From contig CAVSMB010000002.1 of NCBI GenBank assembly GCA_963728925.1, forward strand, positions 186,001 to 250,000: a stretch of DNA of 64,000 bases, written 5' to 3'. Shown here piece after piece: positions 19,911-29,794 of this stretch. Positions within the stretch are counted from its first letter, which is position 1. Every line of letters begins with the position of its first letter. This stretch comes from JBBPZA01 sp963728925. GTDB taxonomy: Bacteria > Actinomycetota > Thermoleophilia > Solirubrobacterales > Solirubrobacteraceae. Position numbers and translations under genes: made by a program. Under the pieces are notes generated by a model, which was given only the letters and a program-made list of their open reading frames with translations, did no database searches and was not told the DNA's origin.

Positions 19911-20912
19911 ATGGACGTGACGAGCGCCAACGTCGACGTTGGCCGTGAGGCTGCGGAGAACATCTTCCCGACGGGTTCTCCGCAGGACGAGGACGTCCAG
20001 GCGCGCACGCCGCTGGAGCTGTTCTGGCGGCGCTTCCGTGAGGACAAGCTCGCGCTCGCCGCGCTCGTGTTCGTCGTCCTGCTCGTCCTCGTCGCCGTCT
20101 TCGCGCCGTTGATCGTCAAGCTCGTCGGCGTCAATCCCAACACGCCCGACAAGAACACGCTGGACAGCTTCGGCCTGCCCACGGGCCCCTCGTCGAGCCA
20201 TCCCTTCGGTGTCGACGACATCGGCCGCGACGTCTTCGCGCGCACGATCTACGGGGCGCGGGTCTCGCTCCTGGTTGCGATCATCGCCACGGCGCTGTCG
20301 GTCACCGTCGGCGTCGTCGGGGGGATGATCGCCGGCTTCTACCGCGGCTGGGTCGACACCGTGATCTCGCGCACCATCGACGTCCTGCTCGCCTTCCCGA
20401 TCCTCCTCCTCGCGATCGGCGTCGCGTCGGCGTGCTCGCTGGGCAAGGGCGGCCAGGCCGGTTGCCTGGGCGGGCTCATCAAGCCGGGCATCACGCTCGT
20501 CATCTTCGTCATCGCCTTCGTGAACTGGACCTACATCGCTCGCATCATCCGCGGCCAGGTCCTGTCCCTGCGCGAGAAGGAGTTCATCGAGGCGGCGCGC
20601 TCGCTCGGTGCGTCGAACACGCGCATCGTCTTCCGCGAGGTGCTCCCGAACCTCGTCGCCCCGATCATCGTCTACTCGACGCTGATCATCCCGCAGAACA
20701 TCCTCTTCGAGGCCGCGCTGTCGTTCCTGGGCGTCGGCGTCCAGCCACCCACGGCGAGCTGGGGCCAGATGATCTCCGACGCCCAGGGAAGCTTCGACAC
20801 GGCCTGGTGGTTCCTCTTGTTCCCCGGACTCGCGCTGCTGTTCACCGTGCTCGCCTTCAACATCGTCGGCGACGGGCTCAGCGACGCGCTCAACCCACGA
20901 TCAGACAGATGA
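19911..20912 (+). CDS. Peptide-type ABC transporter permease (DppC/OppC-like)
   Basis: A 333-residue inner-membrane permease. N-terminal OppC-N region with PLELFWRRFREDKLALAALV, five to six helices, HPFGVDDIGRDVFARTIYGARVSL and the ATPase-contact EAA loop EAARSLGASNTRIVFREVLP. The start ATG 19911 overlaps a GGAGG ribosome-binding site region. Unlike the usual order, this second-type permease precedes the binding protein, which follows after 28 bp. It forms the channel with the DppB-like permease encoded at 22768. The substrate is probably di- or oligopeptides, inferred only from family. Confidence 0.9.
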   Translation: MDVTSANVDVGREAAENIFPTGSPQDEDVQARTPLELFWRRFREDKLALAALVFVVLLVLVAVFAPLIVKLVGVNPNTPDKNTLDSFGLPTGPSSSHPFGVDDIGRDVFARTIYGARVSLLVAIIATALSVTVGVVGGMIAGFYRGWVDTVISRTIDVLLAFPILLLAIGVASACSLGKGGQAGCLGGLIKPGITLVIFVIAFVNWTYIARIIRGQVLSLREKEFIEAARSLGASNTRIVFREVLPNLVAPIIVYSTLIIPQNILFEAALSFLGVGVQPPTASWGQMISDAQGSFDTAWWFLLFPGLALLFTVLAFNIVGDGLSDALNPRSDR

Positions 20913-20940
20913 GGTAGGAAACGACATGAGAGGAGGCGCC

Positions 20941-22698
20941 ATGCGCTCAAACGGATGGAGGCTGTCGGCCCTCGCGGTCGCGGCGCTCACCGCCCTCGCG
21001 GTGACGGCGTGCGGAGGAAGCAGCAACGGCGGAAGCTCGACCAGCAGCGGCGCCCCGGTGGCGGGCAAGAAGGGCGGCACGCTCAAGGTGCTGTTCGGCG
21101 GCGACTTCGAACACATCGACCCGGGTGAGGCCTACTACCAGCCCGACTACGAGATGGTCTTTGCGACCAACCGGCCGCTTTACTCGTTCGAGCCCTCCAA
21201 TACCACCAAGGCGTCGCCCGACCTCGCGGCCGGTCAGCCCGTCCTCTCGAACGGCGGCAGGACGATCACGGTCAAGCTCAAGCCGAACATCAAGTACAGC
21301 CCGCCGGTCAACCGCGCCGCGACGTCGCAGGACGTCAAGTACGCGATCGAGCGCGGCTTCACCGCGGGCGTGCCTAACGGCTACGCCGGCACCTACTTCA
21401 GCGTCATCAAGGGCGCTCCGGCTCCCGGCCAGAAGACGGTCCCCGACATCACAGGAATCGAGACTCCGGACCCGCAGACCGTCGTCTTCAAGCTGTCGCA
21501 GGCGTCGGGCGCCTTCATCGGTGCGCTCTCCCTCCCGACGACCGCGCCCGTCCCCGAGGACTACGCCAAGAAGTACGACGCCAAGACGCCGTCGGCGTAC
21601 GGGAGCTACCAGGTGGCGACGGGCCCGTACATGATCCAGGCCGACAAGTCGGGCAAGATCACCTACCAGGTCGGAAAGAGCATGACGCTCGTGCGCAACC
21701 CGAGCTGGAATCCGAGCACGGACTTTCGTCCCGCCTACGTGAGCCAGATCGACTTCTCGATGGGCAACGATGACACGACGGTCGCCTCGCGCCAGATCCT
21801 CAGTGGGAAGAGCTCGATCAGCGGCGACTTCGTCCCCGACCCGCCCACCATCAAACAGGCGCTCCAGCATCAGAAGGGGCAGATCGTCTTCGTCCCACTG
21901 GGGAACCGCTACGTGACCCTGACCACGAACATCAAGCCGCTGGACAACATCAACGTGCGCAAGGCGATCGTCGCGGCCACCGACCGCAACGCGCTGCGGC
22001 TCACGCGCGGCGGCCCGGTCATCGGCGACATCGCCACGCACTACCTCACCCCCGGCCAGCCCGGCTTCGACCAGGCCGGCGGCATGAAGGGGCCGCCGCT
22101 GGACTTCCTGGCCAACCCGGACGGCAATCCGCAGCTCGCCGCCCAGTACATGAAGAAGGCCGGCTATCCGAGCGGGAAGTACACGGGCAACCAGACCCTG
22201 CTGATGGTCGGCGACGACTCGTCCTCGGGCCCCGGTGCGAAGACCGCGGAGGTCTTCCAGAGCCAGATGCAGAAGCTCGGCTTCAAGCTCAACTTCCGCC
22301 AGGTGCCGCACGAGACGATGTTTTCGCGCTACTGCAACGTGCCCAAGGCGAACGTCGCCATCTGTCCCAACATCGCCTGGGGGCCAGACTTCGCCGACGG
22401 CCAGACGATGCTCGACCCGACGTTCAACGGGGCGACGATCGTCCCGGAGAACAACGTCAACCAGGCGCTGCTGAACAACCCGCAGGTCAACGCCAAGCTC
22501 GACGCGGCGAGGAAGCTCGTCAGCCCGGCCCAGCGCGCGGACGCCTACGGGGCGATCGACGAGCAGGTCACCGCCCTGGCGCCCGCCGTTCCCTGGCTGT
22601 GGGACAAGCAGGCGAACATCAGCTCGTCCAACGTGCAGGGCGTGACGGCCAAGTGGAACGCGCAGTGGGACTTGAGCTACACCTCGATCAAGCAGTGA
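20941..22698 (+). CDS. ABC transporter substrate-binding lipoprotein (SBP family 5)
   Basis: 585 residues. The signal peptide ends in a lipobox (LAVTAC) followed by a Gly/Ser linker, so the protein is anchored outside the membrane. GGTLKVLFGGDFEHIDPG, LKPNIKYSPPVN and NVRKAIVAATDRNALRL are typical of SBP_bac_5 peptide-binding proteins. The start at ATG 20941 is preferred over 20926 because GAGAGGAGG precedes it. It delivers substrate to the surrounding permeases. A strong hairpin lies between its stop and the next permease. Confidence 0.93.
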   Translation: MRSNGWRLSALAVAALTALAVTACGGSSNGGSSTSSGAPVAGKKGGTLKVLFGGDFEHIDPGEAYYQPDYEMVFATNRPLYSFEPSNTTKASPDLAAGQPVLSNGGRTITVKLKPNIKYSPPVNRAATSQDVKYAIERGFTAGVPNGYAGTYFSVIKGAPAPGQKTVPDITGIETPDPQTVVFKLSQASGAFIGALSLPTTAPVPEDYAKKYDAKTPSAYGSYQVATGPYMIQADKSGKITYQVGKSMTLVRNPSWNPSTDFRPAYVSQIDFSMGNDDTTVASRQILSGKSSISGDFVPDPPTIKQALQHQKGQIVFVPLGNRYVTLTTNIKPLDNINVRKAIVAATDRNALRLTRGGPVIGDIATHYLTPGQPGFDQAGGMKGPPLDFLANPDGNPQLAAQYMKKAGYPSGKYTGNQTLLMVGDDSSSGPGAKTAEVFQSQMQKLGFKLNFRQVPHETMFSRYCNVPKANVAICPNIAWGPDFADGQTMLDPTFNGATIVPENNVNQALLNNPQVNAKLDAARKLVSPAQRADAYGAIDEQVTALAPAVPWLWDKQANISSSNVQGVTAKWNAQWDLSYTSIKQ

Positions 22699-22725
22699 GG
22701 CCCGCGAGGACCTGACCGTCGGCGC

Positions 22726-22751
22726 GCCCGGGGCCCGCACGGGCCCCGGGC
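22726..22751 (+). terminator. 12-bp GC hairpin between binding protein and permease
   Basis: GCCCGGGGCCCG - CA - CGGGCCCCGGGC, a perfect 12-bp stem with a 2-nt loop inside the transporter operon and no T run. Likely an attenuator or mRNA-protecting hairpin giving more binding protein than downstream proteins. Confidence 0.6.
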
Positions 22752-22767
22752 GGCCGCCTCCGCGCCA

Positions 22768-23729
22768 ATGGCCACCTACATCGCGCGACGGCTGCTCTGG
22801 GCGGTGTTCCTGCTGCTCGTCGTCAGCTTTCTGACCTTCGTGATCTTCTACGTGCTGCCGACGGCCGACCCGGCAACGCTGCGCGCGGGCTCGCGCTCGG
22901 GCAACCAGGCGCTGATCCAGTCGATCCGCGAGACGCTCGGGCTCGACAAGCCGTGGTACGTGCAGTACGGCAAGTACATGGAGCGCCTGGTCTTCCACTT
23001 CGACTTCGGCTTCTCCTACAAGAACGACGCGTCGGTGCGCCAGCAGATCTTCAGCCGCCTGCCGGCGACCGCGTCGCTGGTCGCCGGCGCGGCGATCGTG
23101 TGGGTGGCGGTCGGGATCCCCGTGGGGGTCATCTCGGCGACGCGGCGGCGCTCGTGGATCGACCGCGCGGCCATGGGCGCCTCGTTGATCGCCATCTCGG
23201 CGCCGGTCTACTGGCTCGGCCTCGTCTCGCTCTACCTCTTCGCCGACGACATCGGCAAGTGGCCGATCCTCCCGGGCTCGGGCAGCTACGTGCCCTTCAG
23301 CCAGAGCCCGAGCTCGTGGTTCACGTCGCTCATCCTGCCCTGGCTCGTGCTCGCGGCCACTGCAGCGGCGTTCTACGCCCGGCTGCTGCGCGGCAACCTG
23401 ACCGAGGTGCTGGCCGAGGACTACATCCGCACCGCGCGCGCGAAGGGGCTGCGTGAACGGGTCGTGGTGTGGCGCCATGGCGTGCGCAGCGCGATCACGC
23501 CGATAATCACCGTCCTGGGCCTCGACATCGGGATCCTGCTCGGCGGCGCGATCCTCACCGAGACGGTGTTCAACATCCCGGGCATCGGGCGCCTCGCCTA
23601 CCAGGCGATCCGCAACGCCGACCTGCCGGTGATCCAGGGCACTGTCCTCTTCGGCGCCTTCTTCATCATCGTCGCCAACCTCGTGGTCGACGTGCTCTAC
23701 GCCTTCCTCGATCCGCGCGTGCGCTTCGG

Positions 23730-23733
<4 letters not shown>
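22768..23733 (+). CDS. Peptide-type ABC transporter permease (DppB/OppB-like)
   Basis: A 321-residue permease with six predicted helices. The N-terminus MATYIARRLLWAVFLLLVVS is typical, followed by LGLDKPWYVQYGKYMERL and the EAA loop around DYIRTARAKGLRERVVVWRHG. GGAILTETVFNIPGIGRL lies near the C-terminus. The stop overlaps the next ATPase start by 4 bp (ATGA). It pairs with the permease encoded at 19911. Confidence 0.93.
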
Positions 23734-24805
<1,072 letters not shown>

Positions 24806-24809
<4 letters not shown>

Positions 24810-25861
24810 CGAGCGCCCCCGCCGCGGGCGAGGCCCTGGTCGAGGTTCGCGACCTCGAGAAGCACTTCCCGATCACCCGCGGCGTCATCCTCCAGAAGCA
24901 GATCGGCGCTGTGCGCGCCGTCGACGGCGTCTCCTTCGACGTGCGCCGGGGGGAGACGCTCGGGATCGTCGGCGAGACCGGCTGCGGCAAGAGCACGACG
25001 GCGCGGCTGATGCTGCGCCTGCTCGACCCCACCGGCGGCAGCGTCAGCTTCGAGGGCGAGGACATCAGCCACGTCGGCGGCGCCCAGCTCAAGGCCCTGC
25101 GCCGCGAGATGCAGATGATCTTCCAGGATCCCTACTCCTCGCTGAACCCGCGCAAGACGGTCGGCACGATCATCGGCGACCCGTTCCTCATCCATGGCCT
25201 CGAGGGCGACTCGGCCTCCCGCAAGCGTGCCGTGCAGGAGCTGATGGAGCGCGTCGGCCTGAACCCCGAGCACTACAACCGCCACCCGCACGAGTTCTCC
25301 GGCGGCCAGCGCCAGCGCATCGGCGTGGCGCGCGCGCTCGCCCTCAAGCCCAAGCTGATCGTCGCCGACGAGCCGGTGTCCGCCCTGGACGTCTCGATCC
25401 AGGCGCAGATCCTCAACCTGCTCTCAGAGCTCCAGCGCGAGCTCGGCATCACGCTCGTGTTCATCGCCCACGACCTGTCGGTGGTGCGCCATATGTGCGA
25501 CCGCGTCGCGGTGATGTACCTCGGCAAGGTGGTCGAGCTCGCCAACGCCGACGAGCTCTACCGCCACCCGCGCCACCCCTACACGGGCGCGCTGCTCTCG
25601 GCCGTGCCCGTCCCCGACCCGCGGCGTGCCGGCCCGCCGCCCCAGCTCCTGTCGGGCGACGTGCCGAGTCCGACCAACCCGCCGCCGGCGTGCCGCTTCC
25701 ACACCCGCTGCCCCAAGGTCCAGGCGCGCTGCCGCGAGGACGAGCCGCCGCTCGAGCCCAAGGGCGAGGGCGGGACCCTCGCGGCCTGCCACTTCCCGCT
25801 CACCGAGGACGAGGTCGCCGCCGGCGCCGCGGCGTTCGCCCACGACGAGGTCTCGTCCTGA
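24806..25861 (+). CDS. Peptide-type ABC transporter ATP-binding protein (DppF/OppF-like)
   Basis: A 351-residue ATPase with Walker A GETGCGKS, MIFQDPYSSLNPRKTVG, signature FSGGQRQR, Walker B LIVADEPVSALD and AHDLSVVRHM. The C-terminal extension has NPPPACRFHTRCP with the family cysteines. GAGGAGGTG precedes ATG 24806. It makes the heterodimeric ATPase with the previous protein, and is the last gene of the importer operon; the following ybaK frame begins at its stop codon. Confidence 0.94.
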
Positions 25862-26364
25862 GCGAGCGACTGCCGCGCAGCGCCCGCCGCGTCGACGCAG
25901 CGCTGACCGAGCTCGGGATGGCAGGGCGCGTGCGCGAGCTGCCCGACTCGACGCGGACGGCCGCCGAGGCCGCCGCGTCGGTCGGCTGCGAGGTCGGCCA
26001 GATCGTCAAGTCGCTGGTCATGCGGACCGCCGCGGGCGAGCCGGTGCTCGTCATCGCAAGCGGCGCCAACCGCGTCGACGAGGCCAAGGTGGAGGCGATC
26101 GTCGGCGACGAGGTCGCCATGGCCGACGCCGACTTCGTCCGCGAGCGCACGGGCTACGCGATCGGCGGCGTCCCCCCGCTCGCGCACGCGACGCAGCTCT
26201 CCGTCGTCGTCGATCGCGACCTGCAGCGCTACGACGAGGTGTGGGCGGCGGCGGGGACGCCGCGAGCGGTCTTCCCGCTCAGCCCGGACGAGCTGCTGCG
26301 GGTCACTGGGGGCCGCGTCGCGGCCGTGGCTCAGTCCTCGTCGTCCTCGCCGTCGTCCTCGTAG
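25858..26364 (+). CDS. YbaK/EbsC-type aminoacyl-tRNA deacylase
   Basis: About 168 residues with PDSTRTAAEAAASVGCEVGQIVKSLV, VLVIASGANRVDEAKVEAI and ERTGYAIGGVPPLAHA, the YbaK/ProX trans-editing fold with the conserved Lys in IVKSLV. Such proteins hydrolyse mischarged tRNA. The conserved N-terminus (SERLPRSARRV) follows a CTG at 25858 that overlaps the preceding stop; no ATG, GTG or TTG lies in frame there. Either CTG is used or translation starts at ATG 25918. The C-terminus ends in serine runs where it overlaps the convergent gene's acidic tail by 34 bp. Confidence 0.8.
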   Translation: MSERLPRSARRVDAALTELGMAGRVRELPDSTRTAAEAAASVGCEVGQIVKSLVMRTAAGEPVLVIASGANRVDEAKVEAIVGDEVAMADADFVRERTGYAIGGVPPLAHATQLSVVVDRDLQRYDEVWAAAGTPRAVFPLSPDELLRVTGGRVAAVAQSSSSSPSSS

Positions 26365-26963
26365 AGCGACTCGCCGGCGAGGAGGTCGCCGCGGGCGTTC
26401 CAGAGCTTGATGTCGAGGAAGTCGCCGCGGTAGTCGTCGGGGCCGATGAGCGTGAAGCGCTCCTCGCTGAGCTCGCACTGATCCACCGCGAGGTCGGCCA
26501 GCTCGGCGGTGACGATCGCGCCGCCCTGGACGAGGGCGACGCCCCACACGAGGGTGATGGCCGCGACGCCCGCGTTCTCGCCACGCCACGTCCCGACGAC
26601 CTCGTCGGAGAGGTCGAGCTGCCAATCGGGGTTGCGCTCGGCGACGGCGTCGGTGAAGTCGGCCGAGGCCTCGAAGTCACCCGCGCCGCGGCCGTCCTCG
26701 CCGATCACGAAGGACACGTAGCCGAAGAGCTCGAGGTCGTTGGAGGTGCGGGCCGTCGCCGGGACGTAGGTGCGCCCGCACCAGGTCCGGTCGGGGAACC
26801 AGACGATCTCGCCCGGCTCGCCGAGCTCCTCGCCCTCGGTGTCGATGCCCAGGCAGGCGCTCAGGAACTCCGCCCGCAGCGTCTCGGCCCAGCGGCCGTA
26901 GGGCAGCGTCTCCTGCGGCGGCTCGGCGGCGAAGCGCGGAACGAGGCGGTCGGTCGGCGGCAC
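26331..26963 (-). CDS. Conserved hypothetical protein with acidic tail
   Basis: A 210-residue soluble protein not recognised as a known family. It has an aromatic-rich N-terminal part (YGRWAETLRAEFLSAC, VWFPDRTWCGRTYVPATA), a beta-rich middle (LELFGYVSFVIGEDGR, AITLVWGVALVQGGAIV) and a very acidic C-terminus (EDDGEDDED). GTG 26963 is supported by a TACCCT -10 box 6 nt upstream. It is convergent with ybaK and overlaps its end. Confidence 0.7.
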   Translation of the reverse strand: MPPTDRLVPRFAAEPPQETLPYGRWAETLRAEFLSACLGIDTEGEELGEPGEIVWFPDRTWCGRTYVPATARTSNDLELFGYVSFVIGEDGRGAGDFEASADFTDAVAERNPDWQLDLSDEVVGTWRGENAGVAAITLVWGVALVQGGAIVTAELADLAVDQCELSEERFTLIGPDDYRGDFLDIKLWNARGDLLAGESLYEDDGEDDED

Positions 26964-26969
26964 GGGCGC

Positions 26970-26975
26970 AGGGTA
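26970..26975 (-). promoter_or_regulatory. -10 box TACCCT, leaderless hypothetical gene
   Basis: On the minus strand TACCCT is followed by 6 nt and then GTG 26963. Same hexamer and spacing as at the AraC gene at 61663. Confidence 0.55.
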
Positions 26976-26976
26976 C

Positions 26977-27366
26977 TCACTCCCTCGGCCCGCGGCAGAG
27001 CAGCTCCCCGCGCGACCGCGTCGCGCCGTCGACGAGCACCACCAGCGTCAGGCTCCCGCGGCAGCGGCCGTCGCGCGAGCGGGCCGCGCAGGTCCAGCGG
27101 CCCGCGGTCGTCGCCCCCCCGGGCGCGACGCAGCGCACCACGAAGGCCGTCGGCGGGATCGAGTAGTCCTGGCGCACCGAGTCCTGGGCGGCGGCGCTGC
27201 CGGCTTGAGCCTCGGCTTCGTCGCGGGGGATGGTCCGCTCCGCCGTCGCCGGCTTGGCCGGGGCCGCGCTCGGGCCGGTCGTTCCGCCGCCGCCGTCGCT
27301 CCCGCCGCAGCCCCCGAGCAGGAGCGCGGGCAGCGCGGCGGCGGCGATCGCCGAACGCCCGCTCAC
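26977..27366 (-). CDS. Putative lipoprotein
   Basis: 129 residues from GTG 27366, which overlaps the dtd stop as GTGA. A signal peptide with lipobox (LLLGGC) is followed by a Gly-rich linker and a small domain with four cysteines (VVRCVAPGG, WTCAARSRDGRCRGSL, LLCRGPRE). The function is not recognised. It is the last gene of a five-gene minus-strand operon starting at 29791. Confidence 0.7.
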   Translation of the reverse strand: MSGRSAIAAAALPALLLGGCGGSDGGGGTTGPSAAPAKPATAERTIPRDEAEAQAGSAAAQDSVRQDYSIPPTAFVVRCVAPGGATTAGRWTCAARSRDGRCRGSLTLVVLVDGATRSRGELLCRGPRE

Positions 27367-27779
27367 GTCTCGAGGACGAGCGTCACCGGCCCGTCGTTGA
27401 GGATCGCGACCTCCATGCGCGCCCCGAACACGCCGCGTGCCGCGCCGAGTCGCTCGCACACGCGCTCGTAGAGAGGCTCGGCCGCCTCGGGGCGCGCGGC
27501 GGCGACGAAGCTCGGGCGGTTGCCCTTGCGGGTGTCGCCGTAGAGGGTGAACTGGCTCACGCAGAGGACTTGGCGGTCGCCGAGCGCCTCGTTCATCCGC
27601 CCGCCGTCGTCCTCGAAGACGCGCAGCGCGCGGACCTTGGCGGCGAGGCGGTCGGCGGTGGCCTCGTCGTCGTCGTGGGTCACCCCGAGGAGCACCAGCA
27701 GCCCGGGGCCGATCGCGGCGACCGCCTCGCCGTCCACCCTCACCGACGCTTCGGCGACGCGCTGGACGACGGCGCGCAT
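27363..27779 (-). CDS. dtd: D-aminoacyl-tRNA deacylase
   Basis: A 138-residue enzyme that removes D-amino acids from tRNA. Motifs are MRAVVQRVAEASVRVDGE at the start, VLCVSQFTLYGDTRKGNRPSF (SQFTLYGD substrate loop) and ILNDGPVTLVLET at the end (cis Gly-Pro loop NDGPVT). Length is normal. ATG 27779 overlaps the stop of the preceding GalT-like gene by one base. Confidence 0.96.
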   Translation of the reverse strand: MRAVVQRVAEASVRVDGEAVAAIGPGLLVLLGVTHDDDEATADRLAAKVRALRVFEDDGGRMNEALGDRQVLCVSQFTLYGDTRKGNRPSFVAAARPEAAEPLYERVCERLGAARGVFGARMEVAILNDGPVTLVLET

Positions 27780-28762
27780 CAAGCCTCGCGCAGCTCGGCC
27801 GCGGCGAGCTCGGGCGCGACCACGTTGACGCTCGTCTCGGCTCCGAGCTCGAGCCCGGCGAGCACGGTGAGGCGGGGCACGACGTCCACTCGCCAGCAGA
27901 AGTGCTCGGCGCCGCGGGGCGCGGTGCGCACCCACAGGTTGAGCGGCGGGCTGGCGCCGAGCCGGCGGGCCAGCCGCCCGAGGCCGTCGTGGAGCAGCGC
28001 GGCGCCCGTCGGGCCGTCATCCTGGAAGGCGCGTCGCGCGCGTCGCGGGGCGAGCGTGAGCTGGAAGGGCGAGCGCGAGGCCCACGGCGCGAAGAGCACG
28101 GCCTCGTCGTCGATGGCGACGATGCGCTCGCGCCGGCGGACCTCCTCCTGCACGAGGTCGGCCAGCAGGTCGGCCCCCATCTCCCGGGCCGCGTACGCGC
28201 CGAAGCGCTCGCGCTCGCGAGCGACGCCCGCGGGCACCCGATCCATTGCGTAGAGCTGGGCGTGGGTGTGGGGCAGCGAGGATCCCGCCTCACGCCGCTC
28301 GTTGACGATCAGGTGGATGTAGGCGGCGCCGTCGTGCGCGCGCATCCGCGTGCGCCATCCCTCGACCGCGAGCTCGGCCTGCTCGGCGGGGAGCTCGGCC
28401 AGCGCCCCGACCGGCTGAGGCCCATTGACGATCACCTCGTGCGCGCCGCGCGCGGGGTGGGCCGTGTAGAGGTCGGGCTTGGCCGCCGGCTCGGGATCGG
28501 GGGCGTCCGGCGCCAGCACCGGGTAGAGGTTGGGAACCGAGCGCACGCGCCAGCCCGGGGTGTCGGGCGCGCCGCCGCCCGGACGGTCCGCCCACACCTC
28601 GGGCGGCGTGCGGTCCTCGTGGCCCTCGGCAAATGGGTCGCCGGCCGGGTCGATCGGCGGCGCCGGCTCGGCGCTCCACGCCATCGCGCCCGGCCGAGTC
28701 GCGCGTTGCGCGGCGAGGATCACCCGGTGACCGCTCAGCGGATCGACACGGATCTCAGGCAA
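27779..28762 (-). CDS. galT: Galactose-1-phosphate uridylyltransferase-like protein
   Basis: A 327-residue member of the GalT/HIT fold. It has EGHEDRTPPEVWA, WRVRSVPNLYPVL, HEVIVNGP and GSSLPHTHAQLYA, the last matching the catalytic HxHxQ site. In most GalT proteins CPFC precedes GHEDRTP to hold zinc; here the text is DPFAEGHEDR, so both cysteines are missing. Related sequences with this change may be nucleotidylyl transferases or phosphorylases acting on other sugar phosphates. It sits in an unrelated operon between a GNAT enzyme and dtd, with overlaps at both ends. Confidence 0.8.
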   Translation of the reverse strand: MPEIRVDPLSGHRVILAAQRATRPGAMAWSAEPAPPIDPAGDPFAEGHEDRTPPEVWADRPGGGAPDTPGWRVRSVPNLYPVLAPDAPDPEPAAKPDLYTAHPARGAHEVIVNGPQPVGALAELPAEQAELAVEGWRTRMRAHDGAAYIHLIVNERREAGSSLPHTHAQLYAMDRVPAGVARERERFGAYAAREMGADLLADLVQEEVRRRERIVAIDDEAVLFAPWASRSPFQLTLAPRRARRAFQDDGPTGAALLHDGLGRLARRLGASPPLNLWVRTAPRGAEHFCWRVDVVPRLTVLAGLELGAETSVNVVAPELAAAELREA

Positions 28763-29186
28763 GCACGTTCTCCATGGCGACGTGCTCGATCCCGGCCTCC
28801 ATGAAACGCCGGCCGCGTGGGACGTAGCCGTGCGCCGCGTAGAGCGGCTCGGCGTGGAGCTGGGCGTGCAGGGCCACGCGCCGCGCGCCCGCCGCGCGCG
28901 CCTGCGCCTCGGCCTCGAGCAACAGGCCCGTCCCCACCCCGCGCCGGCGCAGCGCGGGCTCGACGGCCATCCGGCTGAGCTGGCAGGTCGTGGCTCGGTA
29001 GAGGAGCCGGCACGTGCCGACCACCGCGGCGTCCTGGAGGGCGACGAGGTGTACGGCCTCGTCGTCGTGACCGTCGAGCTCCTCGTGCATCGACACGCCC
29101 TGCTCCTCGCGGAAGACGCGCCGGCGCAGGTCGAGGGCCGCCTCTCGCTCGGCGCCGTCGCGCGCCCGGCGGACCTCGACCGTCAC
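28755..29186 (-). CDS. GNAT-family N-acetyltransferase
   Basis: 143 residues from GTG 29186 (GTGA overlap with the TlpA gene stop). It resembles the ElaA-type branch: RRRVFREEQGVSMHEELDGHD near the N-terminus, VVGTCRLLY, and LSRMAVEPALRRRGVGTGLL, which holds the acetyl-CoA pyrophosphate loop RRxGxG. HAEPLYAAHGY follows. The substrate is unknown. Overlaps the next gene by 8 bp. Confidence 0.9.
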   Translation of the reverse strand: MTVEVRRARDGAEREAALDLRRRVFREEQGVSMHEELDGHDDEAVHLVALQDAAVVGTCRLLYRATTCQLSRMAVEPALRRRGVGTGLLLEAEAQARAAGARRVALHAQLHAEPLYAAHGYVPRGRRFMEAGIEHVAMENVLA

Positions 29187-29791
29187 GTTCCCAGCGCGTA
29201 GCGCTGGATGTCCTGCGCGAGCTGGCTCTCGGACGGGTAGCCGCCCTGGTGGACGAAGGACACCTTCCCGCGCCGGTCGTAGAAGATCGTGTAGGGCAGG
29301 CCGGTCACCTTGAAGCGCTGGCTCACGCGCTCGTCGGGGTCGAGCACGCTCGGGTAGGGAACCGGGAACTTGCGCTGGAAGGCCTTGGCGTCGCCGGTGT
29401 TGTCGGCGACGTTGAGCCCCACGAAGGCCACCCGCGCGCCCTGCGCCGCGGCCTGGCGCTGGAAGAAGGGGAACTCGGCTCGGCAGGGCCCGCACCACGA
29501 CGCCCAGGCGTTCACGACGACCGGCGTCCCCTCGAGCCGGGCCACCTCGGTGTCCAACGTCTTGGAGCCGCCGGGCACCAGAGCATCGGGCCGCCGGTAC
29601 AGCGCGCCCAGCGCGCCCGGCGCCCGCCTGAGGTTCGCCGACGCGGCGGCGCTGGACGTCGTCGTCGCGGGCGCCGGGGCGTCGTCGCCCTTGTCGCTCG
29701 CCTGTACGAGCCCGACGACGAGCACCGCCGCGAGGGCTAGCGCGCCGAGCGCGATGAGAGCCTTCCGGGCCACCGCGCAAGGGTGGCACAT
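29183..29791 (-). CDS. TlpA/ResA-like thioredoxin, membrane anchored
   Basis: 202 residues: an N-terminal anchor (KALIALGALALAAVLVVGLV), a Ser/Thr/Ala linker, then a thioredoxin fold with VVVNAWASWCGPCRAEFP (CxxC redox site) and the cis-proline region TGLPYTIFYDRRGKV. It probably reduces or oxidises disulfides outside the membrane, for example in cytochrome c maturation, whose ccm genes lie 10 kb away. ATG 29791 follows GGGAGG at 9 nt. First gene of the operon tlpA-GNAT-galT-dtd-lipoprotein. Confidence 0.88.
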   Translation of the reverse strand: MCHPCAVARKALIALGALALAAVLVVGLVQASDKGDDAPAPATTTSSAAASANLRRAPGALGALYRRPDALVPGGSKTLDTEVARLEGTPVVVNAWASWCGPCRAEFPFFQRQAAAQGARVAFVGLNVADNTGDAKAFQRKFPVPYPSVLDPDERVSQRFKVTGLPYTIFYDRRGKVSFVHQGGYPSESQLAQDIQRYALGT

Positions 29792-29794
29792 CGC

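Noticed and set aside
20947..23478. An 843-codon antisense frame across the binding protein and permease genes
   Set aside because: Antisense to two well-supported genes, with no recognisable domain; its His/Arg/Asp-rich text comes from codon bias on the other strand.
25626..28253. An 875-codon plus-strand frame antisense to several minus-strand genes
   Set aside because: The opposite strand encodes dtd, GalT-like and lipoprotein genes with clear motifs; this frame has none.
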